Shown piece after piece: positions 50,515 to 62,500 of a stretch of DNA of 64,000 bases. The stretch is taken from positions 441,874 to 505,873 of the forward strand of contig CH003035.1 of assembly GCA_000149265.1 (NCBI GenBank), given 5' to 3'. Both the position numbers and the translations under genes were made by a program. The DNA comes from Ciona savignyi. Its lineage: Eukaryota > Chordata > Ascidiacea > Phlebobranchia > Cionidae. Numbering within the stretch: position 1 is the first letter of the stretch; each line of letters starts with the position of its first letter. The notes below the pieces were generated by a model. The model was not told where the DNA came from. It made no database searches and saw nothing but the letters and a program-made list of their open reading frames with translations.

Positions 50515-53500
50515 ATGCCATCAGATAAAGGCAACCAGAAAGCAGGAAGCTTGAAGGACCCACACATTGCGGCCTTGTTTTTCACAGAAGACCCAGACAA
50601 ACTGTTTGATGACTTACGGGAAATAGGCCATGGAAGTTTCGGAGCAGTTTACTATGTAAGTGCTTATGACATGTTGCATGCACCAAATGTGAATTGTTTG
50701 CAGTGCTTTTTAGTTGTGGTGTATAAATATAAACAGAATTTACCATCTTACTACTAAAACTATTTCACAAAATGGTTTAGTTGTCTTAACACTGACATTT
50801 ATCTCAACTCTATCCTATTTAAAATACCTATTTTTAATAATAGGCGAGGAATGTTAACACAAACGATGCTGTTGCTATTAAGAAAATGTCTTATGGTGGA
50901 AAACAATCCATTGAGGTAAGTTATTAGACTATATCATGTTACATGAAAACCCTACTATTTGTTATTCAACATATCTACACTAACGAAATATAGATACAAC
51001 TATTTACAATAGGCTGCTTTTTAATTTACCTGTGTATTAGCCTATTATATTGTTTAATAATAAACTGCTTATATGTACTGGGTGCTGTTTATATATTACA
51101 GTACTGGTGTTTTAGGTCACTATATCTAGATCCACCGGGCTGGACAGTGCCGACTGTTCTAAAATGTACAAACCTATTATTACAAGGATTGGTCAGTATA
51201 TTGTACATATGTTTGGCCTGGTGATAAAAAATTATAATACCAGAACTAATGTGTATATGAAGTCTGGTGTTTTAAATGTGTATATGAAGTCTGGTGTGTT
51301 TTTTAAGATTAATTGACTTATTTTATTCAGAAATGGCAAGACATAATTAAGGAAGTGAGGTTCCTGACACAGATACAACATCCTAACATTGTGGATTATA
51401 AAGGCTGTTATTTAAAAGAACACACAGCCTGGGTACGTATTCTAAGAATTACAAAAGTTTAAATTGGAATGATTTGATACTTCATTACTGGCCTCCATGG
51501 TATCAAATTTAAATCTTAAATGAAAAAAACCATTTATTTCATATAAAATATGTTTATAGGCCTAGTGAATAGTGTGCTGTGATTAATGTATACATTCATA
51601 TTCCCATGATATTGCAGAATATTGTGTTATTTGTGATCTGATATTGACTCTTTGTCTGTGCAAAATACTTTCAGTAAACATATCCAATGATTTATTATTT
51701 CCCATAAAAACAGTCCATTTCCTTAACTTGCCTTTAGTTGTTTGTACATATGTGAGATTAACCATGCTAAGCTGCATATAAAGATTAAGTAAGTAAGAAA
51801 AACAAAGAAATGAAACGTTAAATTTGAAGTCGAAATATTTAGCTTTAATATATAGAATTTATCAACATGTCGCGAAACATACAGTTCATTCGCTGATTCT
51901 ATTTTTTTTAGTTTCATGTAATTTTAATGATGTATATTGGATTAGGTATAATTGCTTTTATTACGTTTACAGTTGGCGATGGAATATTGTATTGGTTCCG
52001 CTTCCGACCTTGTGGAAGTGCATAAAACATCCCTGGAAGAAGCTGAAATATCAGGAATAATTCATGAAGCTATGCAGGTTTGTATTTGAAATCCAATATT
52101 TAAAAAAAAACAGTGTTTTATTTAAGTAAACATAATCTGTCATTTAGATATTTTCTCCAGTTCCAGCACAATGCATCATTAGTAATGACATATTCTCATT
52201 ATATTGTTTAATGTCATGTAAATATGTATTTCAAAGTTTACTTGAACGAATCAATATTTTTTAATAGACCTACCATTTCGATTTGGAATGCGGATCTAAT
52301 TTCAATATTAAAGCGTTGGAATTTATGTCATTCGCCCATTTTCTCCAGGGACTTCACTATCTTCACGTTCATAATAAAATCCACCGAGATGTCAAGGCTG
52401 GGAATATTCTTCTCACCGACCAAGGCCAAGTGAAGCTGGCGGATTTTGGTTCGGCATCAATTGCCTCGCCTGCTAATTCCTTTGTTGGCACCCCATACTG
52501 GTATACTTTCGCATTATTTGACTTTTTTGTGATATATTAGTACTTTAGATTTGTTTGGGCTGGTACATTTTTAGTTAAATTAGCAAACCCATTGAACTGT
52601 AGAGTTATACATTATTAGAAATCCACAATTGAATTTTTTTTTGGGACATTTAAATCATTACATTGCTTGTGAGAGCTCCTGTATGCTAAGCAAAAAAAAT
52701 TAACAGTTTTTGAAGATTGTGGTAGTTCTTTTCGGTTTCACCTATCCCATATTATAATTATCTTTTTATTAAACTCTTGTTAAAACACTCAGGATGGCCC
52801 CTGAAGTAATCTTGGCCATGGACGAGGGTCAATATGATGGCAAGGCTGACATCTGGTCCATGGGGATCACAAGTGTTGAATTGGCTGAGAGAAAGCCTCC
52901 ATTGTTCAACATGAACGCGATGTCAGCGTTATACCACATCGCACAAAACGATCCACCAGTGCTGAACGATCCAGAGGATGATGACGCAGGACCTCGGCGA
53001 AGTTGGTCTCAAGATTTCAGGTTTGAAAAAGAACTTATTTAAATATGTAGTCAACTGTTTTGTAAATACAGCACTGTTCTGAACCAAAGTTTTAGGACAT
53101 TTTCCGATACATCATTTTTTTTATCAATGATACAGTAGCAAAATTAAAGCTTTTAAGTTATTCTTGTTATCATTTGTTTAATGATCTAAATTTGAATTTC
53201 TGTTTCTTATACCCAAAACTAGTTTTTGACAGAAATTTTGTTGCTTTTTTAAAGTTGAACGACTGTTTCTTATGTACCAAAAACTTGTTTTTGACAGAAA
53301 CTTCGTTGCTTTGCTGCTTCAAAAAGTTCCAGATGACCGTCCAACATCTAACGAGGTTTTGCAGGTAGGCGTCAATTTACAGTCATTGGAAGTTTTTTTT
53401 CGAAACTTTTATGTGTATTCAAAGTAAAGCAGATTCACGAAACTTTTATGTGTGTTCAAAGTAAAGCAGATTCACAAAACTTTTATGTGTGTTCAATGTA

Positions 53501-56500
53501 AAGCAAATTCACAAAACTTTTATGTGTGTTCAAAGTAAAGCAGATTCACAAAACTTTTAAGTGTGTTCAAAGTAAAGCAGATTCACGAAACTTTTATGTG
53601 TGTTCAATGTAAAGCAGATTCACGAAACTTTTATGTGTGTTCAAAGTAAAGCAGATTCACGAAACTTTTATGTGTGTTCAAAGTAAAGCAAATTCACAAA
53701 ACTTTTATGTGTGTTCAATAAAGCAGATTCACGAAACTTATATGTGTGTTTAAAGTAAAGCAGATTCACGAAACTTTTATGTGTGTTCAAAGTAAAACAG
53801 ATTCACTGTATTAAAGTAACATTGAAGCAACTATAACCACCACATCTCAGCACCCTTTCATGACGAAACCTCGTTCCGCGACCGTCGTACTTGAACTTAT
53901 CGAGAGAACAAAGAATGTCGTTCGCGATCTTGACAACCTTCAGTACCGAAAGATGAAGAAGATATTAATTGCCGAAACCAGACAGCGGGTAAGCTTGCCA
54001 TCCTTTTGTTTAAATTTGTGGAGTATGAGAATTTTGTGTGGTACCGGGTACTGATTTTTTAAATTTATGTGAAAATACTATTATATAAGATGTATAAAAA
54101 TCTCATCATTTCAAAGGAACTATGTATAGGAGGGTCATTTTTGTGAAAGAATGCCGTTGAAAAACATGTTGGCTGTCGGTAGAATATCTACAATATATAA
54201 CTAAACTTAATTTTGTAAAGTATACTCAGGCTATTTTCCCGACTAATTCCAATTATTCTTCCTGAATTAAAATCAATAATTTAGATCGACCTGGTTCAAT
54301 TATTTTTTGGCAACTGTGTGTGCTCGAATGAACTTAGCAAATACGACTTCAGCAAACACGCCAATTTTAAATTGATATCCTTTTCTTTAGCAAACTGCCG
54401 GAGCGGCGGCGAACTCAGAAAATCAGATAGAAGAGGATCGTGAATCACTGGTACGCTGTTGTTGTTTTTTTTGTTTATCTTTATATTTTGGTATGGTATG
54501 TTGTTTTTTTTTAAACAACACTGCACTGTGTATGTTCAATATATTTGTTTTCTATTATAAATGTTGCTGGTAAAATATTGAAGAAGTACAAGTATTCATT
54601 ATTTATGTTCTGCACAAAACCAATCCGGATTAAAGTAATTTTCTCATTACTTGTTAATTGTTGTGCAGTACCACACATTTCAATAAAACCACAAACAACC
54701 CACACGGGCCAATAATATATATAGAAAGTTTGCCGTTTGTTCACAATGTGTGGGAAGCTGAAGTTATAAAGGAAATTAACTTGAAACATTGTATGTGTTG
54801 CATTCCCTTTCATGTCACGACTTGTATGACAAAACATTCGCCTGTGTGCAGTGAAACTTGTCTGCAATATAGGTAAAATGCTGACATGATTTGTCTTTCC
54901 CTGGCCTATTTCATTGAAATACAAGCATAAAATCCAATGCTGGTAGATTGTTTATTGCCATGTCAAATTTCCTGTACAATTTGTCTGGACGCTTTATTAA
55001 TGTGTTCTTTTTTGTCAAAATGATTGGAAATTAGAACATGCTAGTTACAGGATGGAGCAGGAAGCAGCCGCACCAACTCTCTTGTCTCGCTGCAGAGCAA
55101 CCCAAGCCTTGTATCCATCGCCAGCAGCAGTAAAAGCAACAGTATGAACAGCTTAAATGACTCGGTAAGCTTAACTTAAAACTCGTTTTTTTTTAAATTA
55201 AGGTATTTTATTACACACAGTAAAATATTTTTTGCAAAGGTACAAAAAAGTAGAATTATTTATAGGGCTGTAAATGATTTGTAACTGAACTCTTTGAGTA
55301 TTTATTACCCTCAATTTTACGACTATCATAGCTCAAACTCTCAAATATTTGGTATGTGCGATCAATAACAAGTCTGCAACAACGAGGTCAATATTAGCAT
55401 TCCCTTGATAAGAATGACAACAATCCTGACTTGGTGCATTGCGTAACACACAATCGCGCCATTGATTAATATGTCTGCTCGAATGACATCATTTAGAATC
55501 ACAATATTAACAAACAGCATCATGCCAGGTTTGCATATTGTTACAAATATCTGTGAGGAAACTAAGCTTGACACCTGTGCCTCTTTGGCTTTATTCTAAA
55601 ACTTGGCCTAGCCCAATCATGTATTTAATTGTAATCAATGGATGGCAAGTAATTTTAAATCAAGAAATTGCGCTATAAGTGTTCCGAGTATGCTCATTAC
55701 TTACTTTACAATATATGCTTTTCATACATTATTTGAATTATGCTTACCATTAATACAAGTAACAAAATAAAGCTTTAATATGTTTTGTAAAGAAAATCAT
55801 TTAAAGTGGGTACGTGTCTAGGTCACAGCAATCAGGGTGTGGTGGCTCAAAACTAAACGTTTACCTCCATCTTCCAGCATTTAAGTGATACAAGCAGCGT
55901 GAATAGCCAGGAAGGCGCAGGTAGTGGGATATCGGAGCCAGACCCCTCTCACCCCTCATCTCACTTGGCAGTCTCCAATACATTACACCCAACTCACAGT
56001 TTCCATTCCTCACGCCCTGTAAGTGTTGTCTGAAATACCTTATGAATTGCAACCTTTAGTAATAATTTCCACCATTTTCAAAGTAGTGTTTTACATGTAA
56101 AACTTCCAGTGTTTCCAAAGTTCAAACTTTTTTTATAGAAAAAATAAGATTAAACATTTGGCAACTGTCTATAAAATTTTCTGGTCATTTTTTGGCCTTT
56201 TTGATTATAGTAAACAATGACAAATAATTGCAATTTCAAAAAAAACATTAGAAAAGTAACACCACAAGGATTGGTTGAAATCGCATTAAGTAACAAACAA
56301 GCTAAACTAAACGATTCCAGCAGGTGAGTTCACTGCGAGGAGGAGACAAGTCCGACTCTTCCTCCACTTCATCAGTGACCTCCCTGCATCAGCATCAACC
56401 ATCCGCACATAGTGTTCCTGTCGGTGCAAGAGGAGCACCAACAAAGACCAGCAAAAACCAGAAGGACAGGTCAGTCCTTGTGTGCGTGTACATAATTTCG

Positions 56501-59500
56501 TCAATGTTTGGATCCCAACATTCCTGTACGATCATACTTGGTCAACAAATCTATTAGTTCTGAAGCATATGCCAGTATATCCACACCATGTTGTATAAAT
56601 TAATTTGCTGCAGTCGACCACCACCTGTGTATCACCTCCAAGACAAAATGTCTCCCGAAACCATTCAAAACCGAACCCAGGCAGCCCAACTAGAAAACTC
56701 AGGGTATACCGTCCTTTTCGTTCAGGAATCAGTTGCTTGAATATTGGTTTTGTTTGATTTGTGTTGATTATTCTTGTACTTTACTTTAGGAAATGAACAC
56801 AGTGATCAGGCATTGTTTTCCTCTGTTGCTGATTATTTGTTGTGATTTTTTGCTTCCTTTGATTTCCAAATTCCTGAATTCCTTTGTTTTGTTATGTGGT
56901 TGGCTGTTTTGCGAATCATACACAGTTTACAGCCTAAAAGATTTGAATTTTGACATTAAGTTTTGGGTTTGACATTTTATTTGTTTTAAAAAAAGTTATT
57001 TTCATAAAAAAAAGTTAATGCAAAAGTTATTTCAAAAAGCTTCTTAAAGTAGTGTGTAGTTGCTTTATTGTCATGTGATTAATGGAAACATTAAATTTAC
57101 CTAATGTAAATTAAATGTTTACACCTGATAAAGTAGGTTAACACTACTCACAAAGTTTCTGTTCATATAAATTTATTATAAAAAGTTACAACTTTGGTAA
57201 ACACAACTACAAATAAAACATTTTTTTAATAATTTTTTTACAAACACACAGATCATGTCCAAGGTTTACTTTGACCATGTATGGCTTTTTGTAAAGCAAT
57301 GTTCCAATCTATTACTTTACCCACCAGGTTTGCAACGATTCGATCAGCTCAAGTGATTCATCGTCAGCTTTACGAGCACAACGAAGACAATCGGCATCGT
57401 GAGCAGCTGCTTGGCTACAAACGTATGAGACAACAGCACCAGAAACAACTCATTAATTATGAACAGAAACTCAAGAACGAGATGGATGAATACAGGTAAC
57501 TTTGGCATTTTCCCAATAATAATTGGACTGGATTTCAAAGAATGTAGCGATGGTCCACTTTTACACACAGAGAAGTAATAAAAAGTTACATTTCAGTACA
57601 TTTTAACATGATTTGCAGCTGCTGGCGTAAAAGATTTAATAAAATATATACTGTTATGTTTTGTACAAGGAAGTAAATGCTTAAATGGTAAAATGTCAAA
57701 AATTCAGATTGGTAGCGTAGAAACTATATATTTGCTTGATAGATTTAAAAGTTTCTAAAAAATTTATGTTTTCAGCATCAAACTGATCAAAGAATTGGAG
57801 AGCTTGCGGAACCAGTTCTCACAGGAACTCGAACGACTTATTAAGCGGCACCAACAAGACCTGGAGAAGGAGGTCAAGAATGTTGTCAATGACGACAAAA
57901 AGTTCCAGAAGCACATTGAGCAACAGCAAGATCATGAGATAAAAGGATTCCTGTTGCAACAGAAAAAGGATTATAAAAGCAAAAAGGAGCAGATAAAAGA
58001 GGTATAACTGCAATAAATTATTCCCATCATTTGAAAGTTTTTAATTCAATGTGTGTTTGTAACAAAAAAATTCCACTAGGACACAAGCAGCTTGAAGGCG
58101 AGCAAAGACATGAAAACCGATTGGTTGAATCGCCAAATATCAACGCTCACATCGATGCACAGTCGTGCCGAGACTGAGCTACGCGAGCGACATCAACAGA
58201 ACCTCGATCTCGAGCTGCGGAAGTACAGGAGACGAGCTTTGCTGGCTCGTCATAACCATGAGCAGGATTTGCTAAGAGAGGTGGGGATTCCTTTAATTGA
58301 TATTTTTTTTATTTAATACATGCAATTTGTTTGGTTTACTTGGTGCATTTGTGTATTCGACTTTCAACATCAAGCGATGCATTATTTTGTGGCGATTAGC
58401 TAGTATATCTGTAGGACTGTAGCCATTTACCAGACCTGTAGTCATATGCTATTACATTCCCAGAACATAAAACAAGCGACCACTCTCGGACAGGTCTCGT
58501 CGTTTACTAAAAATCTCTTAAGTCGAACAAAGTCACGACAAACACAAAGTCGGGGATAAAACAGATATTCGAAAGATTTAAACATAAAAGAAACCAAAAA
58601 AGGCAACAATAGGTTAAAAAATACAGAGCGCTACAATTTCTCTCTTTTTGTTCAGGAATTGAATATGAAGCAGAAGCATAGGGAGAGGGAACATGAGGTG
58701 CTGCTCTCCCAACACGATTCCACCCAAGCACTTGAGTACAAACACTTGCACGCAATACAGGAACAGAGAATGGAGCATCTAAGGTAAGGACTGGTAAAAT
58801 TAAATTCAAAGTAAAATATTGAAAATTATTCATCAATTTCGGTCAACTTTGGTGCAGCAACGCTTATAATTACACCTCAGTATGGATAGTTAGTGCATCA
58901 AGTCTTTGATCAACCAGAACTTGGTATGATTAAAATCAGGCACTCACTAGTTGGTTGGTCCAGTCACATAGCAGACATTGCCTGAACCCAGTGGTACAAC
59001 AGGCTGAACAAAAACTGTAGCGATATATTCATCTTATTTAACAGACTACAATAGCTGTAGTGACACAACTGTGTGTTTGAAGTAATTGTACAATTGCCAG
59101 TGTTTTAAGAGCCCCTGCGTTTTTCTATCCAGGGATAAACCACGAGTTTATATATCAATATCATATCAATATGAAGCAACAGTAGTGTCGTCACACAATG
59201 CTTTTCTTATCCCAAGTTATATCCAGTATACAAAAAAATAAATATTTTTTTAAAATTGCCGCAAACAATTTCTCCATTTTTCTTAAGGTGATACTTAATG
59301 GTCAAGTATTTATAAAGTGTTTATGTTTACTATTTTCCAGATCCCAACATCAAACCGAGCTCTCCAACCAAGTGGAATATTCTCAAAGAAGGGAGAATGA
59401 GTTGAAAAGAAAGCATTTGACTGCTATGAGACAGCAACCTAAGAGCCTCAAAGTGAGTCGAGATAACGGAGACAGTCAGCCGTTGAATGTGCTCGAACAC

Positions 59501-62500
59501 GCCAAGCTGTTTGACACGGGTGTTGTATCTAATGCATCAGATAATAACTGTGGTAGTAATGTGAGCTTGGATGGTTGTTGCATGGAGGATGGTGATTTGT
59601 ATGGTGTGGTCGGTTTGGTGTCTTGTCTGAATGTCTCAGAATGCTGGATGTTGTACAATGTGCTTGATAATTTATTGAGCGTTATGGATGAATTTGCTGC
59701 TCTTGGAGTCTACGACGCGGTTATTGATCCCTGCTATGAAGATGCAGGTTTCTGCGATGACATTTATTCCTCTGACGCCAGTGATACGTCATCAGTTGTG
59801 GATGTTACTGAGGAGGATATGATCCAGTTGGCAGCGGAGACGGAGCAAGACGATGGCGAAAAGGAAGATCTTATCGAGGGTCTCCGTACATTACGTTTCG
59901 GAAGTCAAGACCAAATTGTAATTTCTCTCAAATCAAAGTTTATTGAAGAAAGAGATATTCCCGATGAAGATGAAGAGCAAGTGAAAGATGATGAAAATGA
60001 GGAGCTTGTCATGCTTCCTCCCGAGAAGAGCAGAACTTGTCCAGCATCAAGCTTCGCTAACTTGTTGAAAGCTCCGCAAGTTTCGCAAAGAAAATCTTCT
60101 GACGGCGATTTAAAAAAGGTAGAAGTTGAATCTACCCCGAAGAAGTGTAAAAGTCTGCCCGATATAGTTGAAAGTGGAAAGGAGGCTCCAATTAAAATGA
60201 AAAAGGCCAGGATTCCTTCTGTTTCACTTAAAACCGCCTCAGATAAACCAACGAGGCCACCTTGGAAGTCGGGCAAGTTTATACCGACCGTGCAGCCTGC
60301 AAAGTTCTTCGTCAATTCAATGTCGCCCAACTCAAATCAAGTGGAATCACCAAAGAGAAGTTTAAGGGAACGTGTCCTAACTCGAGCTGCAGAGTGGAAC
60401 AAAATGTCTGATGAACCTAAACTTGATCGGAAAACTATTAATCGCCCACAAGGTATCAGCAAAAGCATCCAGGAAAAGAGTAAAATATTTTCCGATGAAA
60501 TCAAATATGGAATTGTGTACAATCGGCCTTCAGTGAATTCGGGAGAAAAACGACCACCATGGGGATATGGTGGGAGCAAGACGCCACCAACTCCTCTCAA
60601 AACTCTTAAATCATTTGTGATGCGAAAGGCACCGCCCAAAAAACATGAAATGGGACTCAACAGGGACGAACTTAAGAATTTGCAATCTGATCTTTCTAAA
60701 GTATTCGATCACAGCCACAAACACAAGAGTCCGTTGTCCCCATCCCTGTCTTCGTCTCCTCTTGGAAGAGTCACCAGCACTTCGTCAAGATTAACATCAG
60801 CCACGTTTTCATCCTCGTGTGAGCCTCAAGCTGAGTACCAAGGCTGCGAAGTGTGTCGTCTGAAAGAAGCGATGAGGAACTCTCCCGTCTCGCATCGATT
60901 GAAGAGCACACCACATCGATGCTCATCGCAGAGCCAGCTCATTGAAGCAGACGGTAAGGTAAAGTCAAGCAACAAATCACCGACCAAGGCCAAAGAAAAA
61001 ACAAGTAAAACTCCGCCAAAAGATGTACAGCAGAACAGAAAGACCTTCAAGATAGTTAAGGGTAACACAAGCAAGCCTGTTGGGAAGCTTCCTGATGTTC
61101 AAAAGACTTCTTATTTTTATTCTCCCATTGTACCATGTGTAGTAATTGGGTTGTTTGTTGTGCTTTTTCTTATTTCTGGTTACATTCTCACCTATACTAC
61201 CTGGACGACTTGTCTTTTGACATCTCTGCTTTTCGCCTGCATCTTAAGGTTTATCCAGCATTGCTTAGAATTCCAAAAGCGCCAAAATGAATCAGCGTCA
61301 TATATAACCAAGTACAGAAATCTTTCTTTTCTGCAAGTGCCATTAACACTGAAGAATGATGCCATAGAAGTTTGGAGCTACTTGTCTTGTATACACTGGA
61401 GAGATGCATTGATGAGCGCAATACAATGTGTCCCATGTACAAAATCTGCATGGAAGTACATTACAAACATGGCATTACATGATATTAAGTACCTAACCCA
61501 GGTTATCTGCCAAAGATTTTCGTTTCTTTCAACATTAACAGCTGGTGTAATGAACAATGTGCCATCAGATCAGCAGCAGTATTACGCAGTGGCTGCCTTT
61601 GTGTTCCTATTACTTGTAGTGTGGATCTTTCCTGTCCAGGTCCTCTTTACCACTTTGATAGTTGTAGTTCTTCCTCCTTTCTTTTGCTACTGCCGGACGA
61701 GAATTGCTTTCTGAGACGCTTCTTGCTGTTTTAATTTCGTTTTTAACAATCTTCTTGTGATTCATAGTTTGTTATAGCTGCTTGCTGCTTGAATAATTTC
61801 TGTTCCTGTTTTCTTTGTGACTTTTTATACTTGATGATTGTGGTTATGGATTATGATTAGTGAGATCGCTGGTAGGTGGTACGAAAAGTGAAAAATGGCT
61901 TGTGAATGTTGTGGAAATGCAAGTTCTTGGTGAAGATTTCTCAATTTCTTGTGTTGTTTTTACACTTATAAATGGTCTGTGTTTGTATGATGGCACTTGT
62001 GTGTACAGTGCAGATGTTTTATATTCGGAAAAAAATCAATATGTGTGGATAAGCTGATTGCGCCAGTTCCATTAGCTATCTATTCCTGTTGCTGCCAGGT
62101 GAAATGTTTTCCTTTTTAAGCCCATTTTATGCTGTTCTTCAATTACGTGCCTCGCATTTAAACACGTCAATAATGTTGTTTTAAACCAGATTGTAGTTTC
62201 CACACACACTGTTTATTATGTCAAAATAATTTCGTAATTTGTAACTGTAATTTCTCATCAAATCTGAACCTAATAAGCAGTCCTAAAATAGCATTGTAAT
62301 CTTTTGGTGCATGTATTAATCGCATGTGAAATAGTGGGAAAGTGCCAACGATCTTCTGGAACTATCTGGAACTATTCCCCCAACCAAAGTACTTGAATCT
62401 AACCCAGACCCCTTGTGCCACTTTCGTAAATTTAAATTCACAAATTTTGCAGTTCGACCATTGAACAATTGTACATAGTGTATTTTCAACCCACTTGAAC

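Noticed and set aside
54511-54924. 137-codon minus-strand open stretch inside a TAOK intron
   Set aside because: Low-complexity AT-driven frame with no family resemblance, antisense to a well-supported gene.
59198-59340. In-frame ATG upstream of TAOK exon 18 as start of an independent membrane protein
   Set aside because: The stretch is intronic and AT-rich, and exon 18 joins well to exon 17. A separate promoter cannot be shown from sequence.
59905-60330. Antisense open stretches opposite the TAOK tail (also 60337-60660 and 61074-60826)
   Set aside because: Shadows of the long plus-strand frame, with no splice or family support.
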